This document shows, in pieces, positions 1 through 12,100 of a DNA stretch of 64,000 nt. The DNA is from Salvelinus alpinus (lineage: Eukaryota; Chordata; Actinopteri; Salmoniformes; Salmonidae), in contig NC_092096.1 in NCBI RefSeq assembly GCF_045679555.1, positions 12,980,471 through 13,044,470 of the forward strand, given 5' to 3'. Position numbers and translations under genes: made by a program. Positions within the stretch are counted from its first letter, which is position 1. Each line of letters starts with the position of its first letter. Under the pieces are notes generated by a model, which had not been told where the DNA came from, did not search any database, and saw nothing but the letters and a program-made list of their open reading frames with translations.

Positions 1-307
1 AGCTGAGAGCAGATGTGGGCGTTATTGGGCGTGAACAAGCGGGAAGCTTGAACTAGAGGATAGTGGTGGCGAATGACTTGAGAAGGGAGACTTCATTTGC
101 ATAAGGGATGGACATAGTGCTATGTGTGTATAAATATAGGAGCTAAGGCTCTGGGAGAGGGGGGTTCCGCGGTGGGTGTTCCGCGGTGTGTGTGCCGCGG
201 GGTGTGTTCCGCGGACATTCCAGATTGTGATACAATTTGTATTAAAAATCTTATTTGAGTTCACAAAGTTCTTGTAAGAGTTATATTTGAAGTGATTTTC
301 TACGACA
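1..307 (+). repeat. LTR 1 of tandem ERV, 3' part (window starts inside it)
   Basis: The segment matches the last half of the two complete LTRs at 7238-7850 and 14722-15472 almost base for base, and ends in the same ...TTCTACGACA. It holds a TATA box (TATAAATA, 129-136), followed by four CCGCGG palindromes between about 166 and 222 and an ATTAAA that could serve as a polyadenylation signal. It lacks a GGGAAAAGGA-like stretch present in the other two LTRs. The U3 start lies outside the window, so the 5' target site duplication cannot be checked. Confidence 0.88.
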
Positions 308-1264
308 TAATTGGCGAGCTAGCCAGGAGCTGATAGGGACTGGGACGTTCTTGGCTGATGATGGGTTCTTTGGACAATCTAAACAAACAGAGGTGGCCGC
401 CCAACTATATACGGTAAGCAAGTTCTTACAATAGTTGAAATGTTTGTGTAGATTGCTTCAGAGTCCTGTCTCAGCGGGAGGAATGTCATGTAGGTCTCTC
501 TCTCAAATTTCCTAAAAAACGATAAAAACGAAAGAACTTTTGAATTCAAATAAATGTGCGTGCATGTGTGAGTTTGGGATTTGTATGAATGCGCATGTCT
601 AGAGATTGAGTGAACTGGAACTGTGAACTTTGATTGTGTCGGGTGTTTGGCTGGGGGGAGCGGGCATTTGTTCTGGTTGGACTGCTCGAGACAGGTTCAT
701 GTGTCTGGTTTGATTGGGGGAGTTGTTCCGTCTGATTCTGCTTGGCCGGGTTCGACCGTATCAGGATCTGTTTTGGGATGTGCGTAAACACACCTCAGTC
801 AACCTGAGCGGGCGACTCGTGTCGGGTGTGTGTGATTCGGACTGCCCCTCTCGTCGGACCATTCATTTTGAGCAGCCTTGTGTGGGCTGATCGGCGCAAC
901 TGTTTGTACTCTCTAGTTGAGCGGCTGGGCTCAGGCGCAGGGCTACAACTAGCAGCCCATACGGTAAAAACAGATAATGTAGGTAGAAAATCCTGTAATA
1001 CCTCTTCAATAAAATTAGTAGAAGGAACGCTTGGACAGGTTACTTATGGATGCGGCTTTAAAAAGAGAGAGCTGCATAAATAAGTATGTAGGAAGCCATG
1101 ATACCGCTCTTTAAAAAAGGAACATTTTTGAAGAGGTCTGCTTGGGTGGGATATTTACCGCAGAATGATCTGTGGATGGATATTTAGTAAATAAATACTT
1201 CATGGCTACCGCCCCAGAACGGGGGACTGAACGGATGAATATTTAGGACGCAGGAAAAACGTTA

Positions 1265-1600
1265 GCCCGATTGTGCGGCGTTCAACTGCAAAAGTAGCTT
1301 ATACAGTCAAAGCATAAAACAGTAGGTTGTAGGAAAACGTTAGCCTGATTGTGCGGCGTTCAACTGCAAAAGTAACTTATACGGTCAAAGCATAAATCGG
1401 TAGGTTGTAGGAAAACGTTGGCCCGATTGTGCGGCGTTCAACTGCAAAAGTAACTTATACGGTCAAAACATAAATCAGTAGTTAAATAAATATTCATAGT
1501 TTCTGCTCTGAAAAGAGGACTGTATGAGTGAAGTAGTAGGTGCAGGAAAAACGTTGGCCCGATTGTGCGGCGTTCAAATGCAAAAGAAATCCTGCGAATA
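1265..1600 (+). repeat. 78-bp tandem repeat in ERV leader, copy A (4 units)
   Basis: The core GATTGTGCGGCGTTCAA occurs four times (near 1271, 1349, 1427 and 1561), the first three about 78 bp apart. Each unit also carries GGTTGTAGGAAAACGTT or a close variant. The corresponding array in copy B has six cores, so the number has changed since the two copies separated. No protein frame runs through it. A packaging or RNA-structure role is possible but unsupported. Confidence 0.85.
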
Positions 1601-1749
1601 AAAAACCGCTCTGTCTAGCTACCAGGGTTTGGTAATTCAGTAGGTCACGCCACAATACTACTCTAAGAATAGAAGAAAAGATAAGTATTGGGGGTTGAAT
1701 AGGATATGAAGACAAGCTGATCCGATTAGACAGTAGTCTCGTCATATTG

Positions 1750-4700
1750 TAGAAGTCTAGGCTTATGTAGAAGGAAGTGAATTAAGTCAATAAAGAAAGA
1801 CTGAGTTGTTTTGAGGTAAAAACAAAGGGATTGAATGAACGGATGAAACATAAAAGGATGAATGATAATGTTGTAAGAAATGAGTAGATCTGTGTAAAAA
1901 TAGAAGATTAGGAAGGAAAGATGAGTTGTGTGTGTATGTAGGCAGAACGTCCAGGAGAGGGAGCGCGCAGCTCTCCTGTGACAGAGTAGAGTTGATGCTG
2001 TAGTATTCAGAAATAATGTATGTACTGTATAGAGTAGGCTTCGATAAAAGAAATTAAGTGATGTGACAAATGAATTATTAATTGGAAAGGAGATTGGCTC
2101 TAACTCGGAAAAATAGTAAATAAAAGGTGTAGAAATACATGGGAGTATTTAGGAAAAATAAATAAATAAATAGTCGCATGGGACCAAAATGTGAAGCTCG
2201 ATTTGTAGGCGTTCTGATGTCAACATTCTATCATCAGAAAATACATTGCGATGAGGTTGTGTGTGTGGTTCCTCTAGTCCTCGCAGACGTGCGGGTGATT
2301 GGCAGAACTATTGACAAGATCTAAGAACAAATGAGAAAATAGCTCCCTGTTTTGAATATGGATATAGCGGGTTATGGGGAAAATTAGTGTAAGGTGACAT
2401 TAGAACTTAGTGCGGTAGTAGGAAATGCCGCTATACAAGAGTTTATTTCCTTGTCAAAATAACAAACAACTAATTGGTTTGAGGTTAGTGAGAATGGAAT
2501 TTTTTACTTGTCGGTGTATAGTCTCTGAGCGAACAATGAGTGTTTCATAGAGATTACAGTTTATATGTGGTCAAGAAGAAGTATTGGATCACGTTTGACA
2601 TCTAGTAAAATAACGATGGAATTTTAATTGTTAGACATTCTATACCACAATTCTCTGGAACTGTTAAAGACGCTTTAGAATAAAATCTATGGATAAGTAA
2701 AATTATTGGTTTGCTGACTAAAAGGTAATGTTGTGAATATTAACAATATGTACACTTTCTTTTCCAGAAAGAATAAGGGAAAAAAAGGTTTTTTTAATCT
2801 TCTCTGGTCAACAATGTCATTGGAGACTGCATTACTGTGGAAAGCAGTTAGTTAAAGTCAGCCGCTTTAAAAATAAAAATATCTGGATAAGGCTAAAAAA
2901 TGGAGTTCTGGATAAGTGAGTCCAGTTCCTTTGTGTTATTGGCTTATGGTTTACTAGTAAGTGCACCATGTACTGGGAATGAATATACATTAGTAGATTT
3001 ATTGGAAGGGTTTTTTCCAATTCCGTTTCAAATTGGGTATGCAAAAGGTAGGGAAATGTTTTCTGAAAAATGTATTTGAATTGTTTCTAAAGAAAGGGGA
3101 GTGGAAACATTTTAATGGTGTCAAAATGCCCTGAATCCTAAGAATTTCCTGTGAAAGACTGATCACCTTTTACTAGAAATTGTTGAAACAGGTGGGATTT
3201 ACTTATAAAATGTTTAAAAGACACCAGGCTCTATTCTAACTGTATGATTACTTTGAAAATCTATTATGTCCTTGGGAAAATTATGAAGAGTTGTACCCTT
3301 AAATTGAATAAGTTATTCGAATAGGTTTATTTTAATTTTTATTTTGATATAACATGGGTTCATGGGTAAAACTATCAGTTCCTTGGGGTTATGGTCTTTG
3401 GATAAATACACAAATGTGTTTTGTTCATTCTGCATATAGAAAGTGATGAAAGTTACTCCAAAGGGTTTTGTTGATAAATACCTCATCTGTACTTCGTCTG
3501 AGAAATCACCGGTAGAATAAGGGAGTTATCATAGAAGGTGACGTCAGAATGCTTTAAGGCATGGGAGAGAATATCACTACTAGTGGGTGTGGAGCTCAAA
3601 CCCGCCCTAATCGACTGAATAGTGAGGGACAACTGTGTCTGATGACCTGTGAACTGTATCTAAAAAAAAAAAGACATGCTGAAATTATGTTATATTTGTT
3701 GGGAGAATAATGACTTAAGGTTATTGGGGTACTGATTTTTTTATTATCAGGCCACTCATGAGAGAAACTGAGACAAAAGGGCTATTGGGAAAATAGATAG
3801 TACTGGTAATAAAAGTGTTTAGTATAAATGTTAATTATTAAAGGGATGTTGTGTATTGAATAGATAAGGTCAAATTTGAGTTAAAGTAAACACTAAGGAC
3901 TGTTATCCTGAATATTGGATTGGGAAAAGTATTTCAAAATAATTGTTTAGTTATTTAGATATAGCACTGTTTAAATTTAATAGGCCTAGGGCCACTCTGG
4001 AAAATACTCCTGAGACAAGGAGGTTGACAACTTACAGAGGATTGGATAAGGTTTTTTGTTTATTTTGTTTTATAATATCATTGGAATTGTAATGATAAAA
4101 CTTTTATAACATAATGGAATAAAAAGGTATTCTGTTGTGCAATGTTACCCAAGGATGAAGAAGACAGAGACCAACAATAACATTGGCATAGAATGAAACG
4201 GATGGACGTTTTCCATTACATTAAAAATAGTGGTAATATTGCAAATGTGCAATTATTATAATTTATTTTTTCTCTTTTTCTCGTTTGGTCAATTTCTTTG
4301 TTTTGAGGAACATAAGGTTGTGAATATGTTCCTCAGGAGGGAATGATATCTATTTTTGACTTAAGGATGTTTTAAGTATGTATCAAACAATGGCAGTTAT
4401 GGGTTAGGGGACTTATAAATGAAGGTAATGGTAGTAAAGGGGTGTTATTTCTAGAAATATGTATAAAAATAGAGATAATTCACAGAAAAGGAAAGACAGC
4501 TGGCTGTGTAAACTATAGGGACAATTCTAAAAGTAAATAGAACAATTCACATATCTAAAGATATGGTAAAAAGAATAAGTGGTGGCATTTTGAACATTAG
4601 AGCAAAAGTTTAAGAAACTTATGACATAGTTTTGTTAGGATTGGATATTCTTCCAACTGGAAGACGCTTGACTGATTACATGTTATTTTACAGCAGTTGC

Positions 4701-5735
4701 CGTAGGGACCATCATTTAACTATCATTATGAATATTTCTGTGGCAGGAGGCCAGGTATTGAGGCAGAATGTTTACATAGGGCTGTTATTAAAAATTAAGA
4801 TTTAGTGATCTTGCTAATGTTGTCAGGAAATAACCCATGTGTTAGTGTGTATGTCCTCAGGAAAAAACAGCCAGAAATGGAAGGGCTTGGGCTGCATTCT
4901 GGAGACTGAGTGTACATCAAGATACACCAGGCTGGTGGTATACTGCTTACAACACTGCAGTGGTAAAGTTCTTTATGTCTCTCTTTGGTGGGTGCATAAG
5001 TCTCACGAGAAGTAAGGTCCAGCTGAATAATGGGTGAGCTTGAAAACACCATGACAGAGGATGTGGAATCAGAGAGAGAAAGAGAGAGAGATTAGATTCC
5101 ACTATAGACATACTGGGTTGAGTTTGGAGGCTACTTGTTTTATTTTTAATACATCATGTGAAAGAGAATGGATAATAGGATATTATACTCTAAACAAACA
5201 TGTTAAAGGGATTGATATGAAAGCATATACAGTGTTGAATTAATTCAAGAAGAGAGAATGTTAATTGTAGGTTATGCACATGATTATCAGTTGAAATGGA
5301 GTAGATGGGAAACTAAGTAAAAATGACATGATTTGGGAACACCTCTCAGAACCTGTGGCCGAAAGGGGAAGACTGGGTGGAAGCATGAGGAAGCTTTTTA
5401 GGGCTTTTATTTTTGTGGAGTCCAGCAGAAAAGTATCCTGGAGGCATAGAGTCAGGTAAAGAGAGAGTGGGAATTGTCATGGTCTCAGATTTCAGTTTGC
5501 ATGAATATATTTATGCATAACACATAACATTGTCAATGCTGTTATGTTTTGTCTGATGTTTTCCAAGTCTTATGTTTAGGAAACCAGAAGGAGAGGGGTT
5601 CGCCAGCTTCAGCTGGAATGTCTGTTTGTTGTGTGATGAGTGATGGAAGTAAGAGGATGTATGGTGCAATCTTAGAACAGAGGCCATAAGTCTCTAAGTA
5701 TGAATGCTTCACAGAAAGAAGGCAGAAACCTGAGC
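1750..5735. other. ERV internal stretch without recognisable gene (copy A)
   Basis: About 4 kb where gag and pol would be expected. It is A+T rich and relatively poor in C on the plus strand, with frequent stops in all frames; the longest frames are under 90 codons and show no retroviral motif. The matching stretch in copy B is very similar, so the loss of coding capacity predates the tandem arrangement. It could be hypermutated gag-pol or replacement DNA, as in large non-autonomous LTR elements. Confidence 0.6.
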
Positions 5736-5736
5736 C

Positions 5737-5943
5737 AGGATGAGAGGTTCTACGTCTGATGATCCAAGGGGACCAGAAGGACTTCTCCCAGTGATACCAG
5801 GAGATCTAGTCCACGTTCAAGTGTTCCGGAGGAAGTGGGATCAACCGAGGAGAGATGGACCCTATGAGGTGGCCAAAGCAACAAGAACGGCCGTCCAAGT
5901 GAAAAGAAGCCAGACGTGATACCATCTGAACCACTGCAGCTGA
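5737..5943 (+). pseudogene. ERV integrase C-terminal remnant, copy A (broken)
   Basis: This is the end of a retroviral pol frame, aligned base for base with 13154-13357 in copy B. It encodes the basic C-terminal integrase domain type: a proline-glycine-aspartate turn, a run of basic residues, a tryptophan, then an Arg-Asp-Gly-Pro-Tyr core like that of gamma- and epsilon-type integrases. Near 5917 a TGG tryptophan codon of copy B is TGA here, truncating the domain by about ten residues. No zinc-binding or catalytic core of integrase is visible upstream. This is an inactive relic. Confidence 0.7.
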
Positions 5944-5977
5944 GTCCCAACAGAGAGAAGGACACAACCACATAGAG

Positions 5978-6406
5978 ATGAGGACACAGAGGATGCTGAT
6001 TCACCAGGAGGGAGCCTGGAGGGAGCAGGAGCAGCGGAAACGATTGAGATGCCAGGGAGGAGCCAAGAAAACAGTAAATGAAGTGAAAGCCAAAATACGA
6101 CAAGTGCACCGACTAATGCACCCAGAAGAGGAGGAGAGGCCTCACAAGGCACAGAATGAGAAGATCTTTTCTCTAAAAATTGGAACCTTCCAGATGGAAG
6201 TTAAGTCCGGCCTGAGGAGGGAGCCTCAGGTGAAGAAAGAGGAGGAAAAGTCCTGCAAGCTGAAGAAAATGGGGATTTCCTCACAATTGACTTTTAAACT
6301 TTTGAATGGTCTCCTTTACAGACAATTGAAGTTAGAACAACAAAAGAATAATGACATTGACATAACAGAAGCAACAGTGAATGCTAGTATAGAAACAACA
6401 GACTAA
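5978..6406 (+). pseudogene. Env-like N-terminal reading frame, copy A
   Basis: A 142-codon frame just after the integrase remnant, where env starts in simple retroviruses. The product is strongly charged: an Arg/Gln/Glu-rich start, a Pro-Glu-Glu-Glu-Glu cluster near residue 50, then Lys/Glu-rich sequence. It could be the cytoplasmic leader of an envelope precursor, but no signal peptide or membrane segment can be seen. It differs from copy B at scattered residues and around residues 59-71, where small indels shift the sequence. The downstream part present in copy B is broken here. The assignment as env rests on position and is weak. Confidence 0.45.
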
Positions 6407-6420
6407 TGCACAATCAAGAT

Positions 6421-6794
6421 GTATGGTGGGAGCAGGAAGAGAAGAATGGAATCAGCCGAACAATCCAAAAAGACTGACAAGGTTAGAATCTATGTTCCAC
6501 CTCAATGTATAACAGAAGCAGGAGAACTGTAGTCTATCTCAATCATAAGGATCAAACCCTTATCGGAGATTGCACTCAGTGGATGGACAGATCACCAAAC
6601 AAAGGGAGAAGTCGTTTGGGACCCGAAAGGATGTGACCTGACATGAATCAAAGTAAAAGACGAGTAGGTGCTCATCATGAACAAGATTGAACCAGTGGAA
6701 GGTGAAGACCTACCCCTGCACCTGAACAGGAAGAACCTGTGACAACAACAAGGGTGGCGGCTGCTGTGACGACCACAGTAGCTACCACTAGATG
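6421..6794 (+). pseudogene. Degraded second env-like segment, copy A
   Basis: This aligns with the 147-codon frame at 13833-14276 of copy B but is broken by several in-frame stops and by a deletion of about 60 bp after GGAAGGTGAAG (near 6708). It then rejoins copy B at the Pro/Thr-rich coding end. No surface-subunit or transmembrane domain is left downstream before the LTR. This is a relic. Confidence 0.6.
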
Positions 6795-7237
6795 ACATCG
6801 ACTGCCCTTACCAAGCAGACCACCGTGCCAACAAAGCAATCTGAGACATCAGTCAGGAGAGTTTTTACTGATATTTGAAACTTTCTGATAAACTCTAATG
6901 ATCTACCTCAAGATAAGAACATTGAAAAAGCAACAGAATTAGATATATCTCATGCTTCATCAAATATGTAATATTTTATCCTTATATTTTTTATACCAAA
7001 TTTGATCTATTACTCTTATGACAATTGGAGATGTTTGGTCTAGTTAGTTTTTGTTTTTTTATGTTTCTGATTAGATCTTTTACTCCTATTTCACATTGGA
7101 GATGTTTGGTCTAGTTGGTTTATATGCTTCACTTTGTTTTTATTTTTTGTATTTTTTTTTATCATAGGTATTTTCTTTTACTATCCCAAAGTCTTATTTG
7201 TATCATTTATGTGGCTAAATAGCCCCAGAGGGGGGAT
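6795..7237 (+). other. ERV 3' untranslated stretch with direct repeat and polypurine tract
   Basis: A T-rich stretch between the env-like relic and LTR 2. The string GGAGATGTTTGGTCTAGTT occurs twice (near 7027 and 7099), so there is a short direct repeat of about 70 bp. It ends with the purine tract AGAGGGGGGA at 7227-7236, the expected plus-strand primer next to the LTR start TG at 7238. A fusion peptide or membrane anchor of a transmembrane subunit is not present. Confidence 0.6.
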
Positions 7238-7850
7238 TGTAGTAGTAACATAAGGCAACTGGATGCTAATGGTAGAAGAGACATATAGTCTGACAATTCC
7301 AATAAGACACATACTAGAGAAATATGCCTAAGACAATTGGACACATTAATGAAAGGGGGAGACACATGGTCTGCTGACCTGACACACTAATGATAAAAAG
7401 GACCCATAGTCAGCTCCTTCTAAAAAGAAGGCGTATAGTACAGAATCTGCTGATTCCAATAAAGGCAAACAAAACAAAGAGTACATTGACACATTATGCT
7501 GACACACTAGGATGGAGGGTCCGGCCACCATTGTAGTCTAGCTGAGAGCAGATGTGGGCGTTATTGGGCGTGAACAAGCGGGAAGCTTGAACTAGAGGAT
7601 AGTGGTGGCGAATGACTTGAGAAGGGAGACTTCATTTGCATAAGGGATGGACATAGTGCTATGTGTGTATAAATATAGGAGCTAAGGCTCTGGGAAAAGG
7701 AGGGGGGTTCCGCGGTGGGTGTTCCGCGGTGTGTGTGCCGCGGGGGGTGTTCCGCGGACATTCCAGATTGTGATACAATTTGTATTAAAAATCTTATTTG
7801 AGTTCACAAAGTTCTTGTAAGAGTTATATTTGAAGTGATTTTCTACGACA
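7238..7850 (+). repeat. LTR 2, shared between the two ERV copies
   Basis: A 613-bp LTR beginning TGTAGTAG directly after a polypurine tract and ending CA. It holds a TATA box TATAAATA at 7669-7676, a CCGCGG cluster at about 7710-7758, and ATTAAA at 7784-7789. It serves as 3' LTR of copy A and 5' LTR of copy B. Its U3 is 138 bp shorter than that of LTR 3, mainly because it lacks the 118-bp duplication found there. Confidence 0.92.
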
Positions 7851-8504
7851 TAATTGGCGAGCTAGCCAGGAGCTGATAGGGACTGGGACGTTCTTGGCTG
7901 ATGATGGGTTCTTTGGACAATCTAAACAAACAGAGGTGGCCGCCCAACTATATACGGTAAGCAAGTTCTTACAATAGTTGAAATGTTTGTGTAGATTGCT
8001 TCAGAGTCCTGTCTCAGCGGGAGGAATGTCATGTAGGTCTCTCTCTCAAATTTCCTAAAAACGATAAAAACGAAAGAACTTTTGAATTCAAATAAATGTG
8101 CATGCATGTGTGAGTTTGGGTTTTGTATGAATGCGCATGTCTAGAGATTGAGTGAACTGGAACTGTGAACTTTGATTGTGTCGGGTGTTTGGCTGGGGGG
8201 AGCGGGCATTTGTTCTGGTTGGACTGCTCGAGACAGGTTCATGTGTCTGGTTTGATTGGGGGAGTTGTTCCGTCTGATTCTGCTTGGCCGGGTTCGACCG
8301 TATCAGGATCTGTTTTGGGATGTGCGTAAACACACCTCAGTCAACCTGAGCGGGCGACTCGTGTCGGGTGTGTGTGATTCGGACTGCCCCTCTCGTCGGA
8401 CCATTCATTTTGAGCAGCCTTGTGTGGGCTGATCGGCGCAACTGTTTGTACTCTCTAGTTGAGCGGCTGGGCTCAGGCGCAGGGCTACAACAAGTAGTTT
8501 ATAC

Positions 8505-9035
8505 AGTCAAAGCATAAAACAGTAGGTTGTAGGAAAACGTTAGCCCGATTGTGCGGCGTTCAACTGCAAAAGTAGCTTATACAGTCAAAGCATAAAACAG
8601 TAGGTTGTAGGAAAACGTTAGCCCGATTGTGCGGCGTTCAACTGCAAAAGTAGCTTATACAGTCAAAGCATAAAACAGTAGGTTGTAGGAAAACGTTAGC
8701 CCGATTGTGCGGCGTTCAACTGCAAAAGTAGCTTATACAGTCAAAGCATAAAACAGTAGGTTGTAGGAAAACGTTAGCCCGATTGTGCGGCGTTCAACTG
8801 CAAAAGTAACTTATACGGTCAAAGCATAAATCGGTAGGTTGTAGGAAAACGTTGGCCCGATTGTGCGGCGTTCAACTGCAAAAGTAACTTATACGGTCAA
8901 AACATAAATCAGTAGTTAAATAAATATTCATAGTTTCCGCTCTGAAAGGAGGATTGTATGGGTGAAGTAGTAGGTGCAGGAAAAACGTTGGCCCGATTGT
9001 GCGGCGTTCAAATGCAAAAGAAATCCTGCGAATAA
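8505..9035 (+). repeat. 78-bp tandem repeat in ERV leader, copy B (6 units)
   Basis: The core GATTGTGCGGCGTTCAA occurs six times. The spacing is exactly 78 bp for the clear units (for example CATAAAAC at 8513 and 8591). The left units are nearly identical to each other, as expected of recent local duplication; the last is separated by a diverged spacer that matches copy A. The array joins the leader at 8490, where copy A has about 340 extra bases. Confidence 0.88.
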
Positions 9036-9179
9036 AAAACCGCTCTGTCTAGCTACCAGGGTTTGGTAATTCAGTAGGTCATGCCACAATACTACTCTAA
9101 GAATAGAAGAAAAGATAAGTATTGGGGGTTGAATAGGATATGAAGACAAGCTGATCCGATTAGACAGTAGTCTCGTCAT

Positions 9180-12100
9180 ATTGTAGAAGTCTAGGCTTAT
9201 GTAGAAGGAAGTGAATTAAGTCAATAAAGAAAGACTGAGTTGTTTTGAGGTAAAAACAAAGGGATTGAATGAACGGATGAAACATAAAAGGATGAATGAT
9301 AATGTTGTAAGAAATGAGTAGATCTGTGTAAAAATAGAAGATTAGGAAGGAAAGACGAGTTGTGTGTGTATGTAGGCAGAACGTCCAGGAGAGGGAGCGC
9401 GCAGCTCTCCTGTGACAGAGTAGAGTTGATGCTGTAGTATTCAGAAATAATGTATGTACTGTATAGAGTAGGCTTCGATAAAAGAAATTAAGTGATGTGA
9501 CAAATGAATTATTAATTGGAAAGGAGATTGGCTCTAACTCGGAAAAATAGTAAATAAAAGGTGTAGAAATACATGGGAGTATTTAGGAAAAATAAATAAA
9601 TAAATAGTCGCATGGGACCAAAATGTGAAGCTCGATTTGTAGGCGTTCTTATGTCAACATTCTATCATCAGAAAATACATTGCGATGAGGTTGTGTGTGT
9701 GGTTCCTCTAGTCCTCGCAGACGTGCGGGTGATTGGCAGAACTATTGACAAGATCTAAGAACCAATAAGAAAATAGCTCTCTGTTCTGGATATAGGTATA
9801 TCGGGTAGTGTACATTAGAACTTAGTGCGGTAGTAGGAAATGCCGCTATACAAGAGTTTATTTCCTTGTCAAAATAACAAACAACTAATTGGTTTGAGGT
9901 TAGTGAGAATGGAATTTTTTACTTGTCGGTGTATAGTCTCTGAGCGAACAATGAGTGTTTCATAGAGATTACAGTTTATATGTGGTCAAGAAGAAGTATT
10001 GGATCACGTTTGACATCTAGTAAAATAACGATGGAATTTTAATTGTTAGACATTCTATACCACAATTCTCTGGAACTGTTAAAGACACTTTAGAATAAAA
10101 TCTATGGATAAGTAAAATTATTGGTTTGCTGACTAAAAGGTAACGTTGTGAATATTAACAATATGTACACTTTCTTTTCCAGAAAGAATAAGGGAAAAAA
10201 AGGGTTTTTTAATCTTCTCTGGTCAACAATGTCATTGGAGACTGCATTACTGTAGAAAGCAGTTAATTAAAGTCAGCCGCTTTAAAAATAAAAAATATCT
10301 GGATAAGGCTAAAACATGGAGTTCTGGATGAGTGAGTCCAGTCCCTTTGCGATTATTGGCTTATGATTTACTACTAAGTGCACCATGTACTGGGAATGAA
10401 TATACATTAGTAGGTTTATTGGAAGGGTTTTTTCCAATTCAGTTTCAAATTGGGTATGCAAAAGGATGAACATGTTTTTGAAAAATGTATTTAAGTTGCT
10501 CCTAAAGAAAGGGGGAGTGGAAACATATTAATGGTCTCAAAATGCCCTGAATCCTAGGAATTTCTTGTGAAAGACTGATCACCTTTTACTAGAAATTGTT
10601 GGAACAGGTGGGATATACTTATAAAATGTTTAAGACACCAGACTCTATTCAAACTGTATAATTACTTTGAAAATCTATTATGTCCCTGGGAAAATTATGA
10701 AGAGTTGTACCCTTAAATTGAATAAGTTATTCGAATAGGTTTATTTTAATTTTTATTTTGATATAACATGGGTTCATGGGTAAAACTATCAGTTCCTTGG
10801 GGTTATGGTCTTTGGATAAATACACAAATGTGTTTTGTTCATTCTGCATATAGAAAGTGATGAAAGTTACTCCAAAGGGTTTTGTTGATAAATACCTCAT
10901 CTGTACTTCGTCTGAGAAATCACCGGTAGAATAAGGGAGTTATCATAGAAGGTGACGTCAGAATGCTTTAAGGCATGGGAGAGAATATCACTACTAGTGG
11001 GTGTGGAGCTCAAACCCGCCCTAATCGACTGAATAGTGAGGGACAACTGTGTCTGATGACCTGTGAACTGTATCTAAAAAAAAAAAGACATGCTGAAATT
11101 ATGTTATATTTGTTGGGAGAATAATGACTTAAGGTTATTGGGGTACTGATTTTTTTATTATCAGGCCACTCATGAGAGAAACTGAGACAAAAGGGCTATT
11201 GGGAAAATAGATAGTACTGGTAATAAAAGTGTTTAGTATAAATGTTAATTATTAAAGGGATGTTGTGTATTGAATAGATAAGGTCAAATTTGAGTTAAAG
11301 TAAACACTAAGGACTGTTATCCTGAATATTGGATTGGGAAAAGTATTTCAAAATAATTGTTTAGTTATTTAGATGTAGCACTGTTTAAATTTAATAGGCC
11401 TAGGGCCACTCTGGAAAATACTCCTGAGACAAGGAGGTTGACAACTTACAGAGGATTGGATAAGGTTTTTTGTTTATTTTGTTTTATAATATCATTGGAA
11501 TTGTAATGATAAAACTTTTATAACATAATGGAATAAAAAGGTATTCTGTTGTGCAATGTTACCCAAGGATGAAGAAGACAGAGACCAACAATAACATTGG
11601 CATAGAATGAAACGGATGGACGTTTTCCATTACATTAAAAATAGTGGTAATATTGCAAATGTGCAATTATTATAATTTATTTTTTCTCTTTTTCTCGTTT
11701 GGTCAATTTCTTTGTTTTGAGGAACATAAGGTTGTGAATATGTTCCTCAGGAGGGAATGATATCTATTTTTGACTTAAGGATGTTTTAAGTATGTATCAA
11801 ACAATGGCAGTTATGGGTTAGGGGACTTATAAATGAAGGTAATGGTAGTAAAGGGGTGTTATTTCTAGAAATATGTATAAAAATAGAGATAATTCACAGA
11901 AAAGGAAAGACAGCTGGCTGTGTAAACTATAGGGACAATTCTAAAAGTAAATAGAACAATTCACATATCTAAAGATATGGTAAAAAGAATAAGTGGTGGC
12001 ATTTTGAACATTAGAGCAAAAGTTTAAGAAACTTATGACATAGTTTTGTTAGGATTGGATATTCTTCCAACTGGAAGACGCTTGACTGATTACATGTTAT

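Larger units (their letters stand above)
308..7237 (+). mobile_element. Defective endogenous retrovirus, internal region, copy A
   Basis: This is the internal part between LTR 1 and LTR 2. A candidate primer binding site begins with TGG at 312, four bases after the LTR end; I could not assign the tRNA. A leader with 78-bp tandem repeats follows (about 1265-1600). From about 1750 to 5700 no gag, protease or reverse transcriptase frame is visible. The 3' end holds an integrase C-terminal remnant and env-like frames, then a purine tract (7227-7236) just before LTR 2. Compared with copy B it has an extra segment of about 340 bp near 949-1290, a stop codon in the integrase remnant and a deletion of about 60 bp near 6708. 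It cannot encode a working virus. Confidence 0.85.

Noticed and set aside
546-791. Minus-strand 81-codon frame in the ERV leader (and its copy at 8088-8333)
   Set aside because: It is opposite to the retroviral transcript, low in complexity (Gln/Ser/Thr/Pro) and conserved only because the DNA is duplicated.
826-1083. Plus-strand 85-codon frame in ERV copy A as a gag start
   Set aside because: It has no matrix or capsid features and is not kept in copy B, which lacks the second half.
7855-7872. Assignment of the ERV primer tRNA from the candidate primer binding site
   Set aside because: The site starts TGG at the right distance from the LTR, but I could not match it with confidence to a tRNA 3' end. 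The tRNA-Lys genes in this window do not match it.
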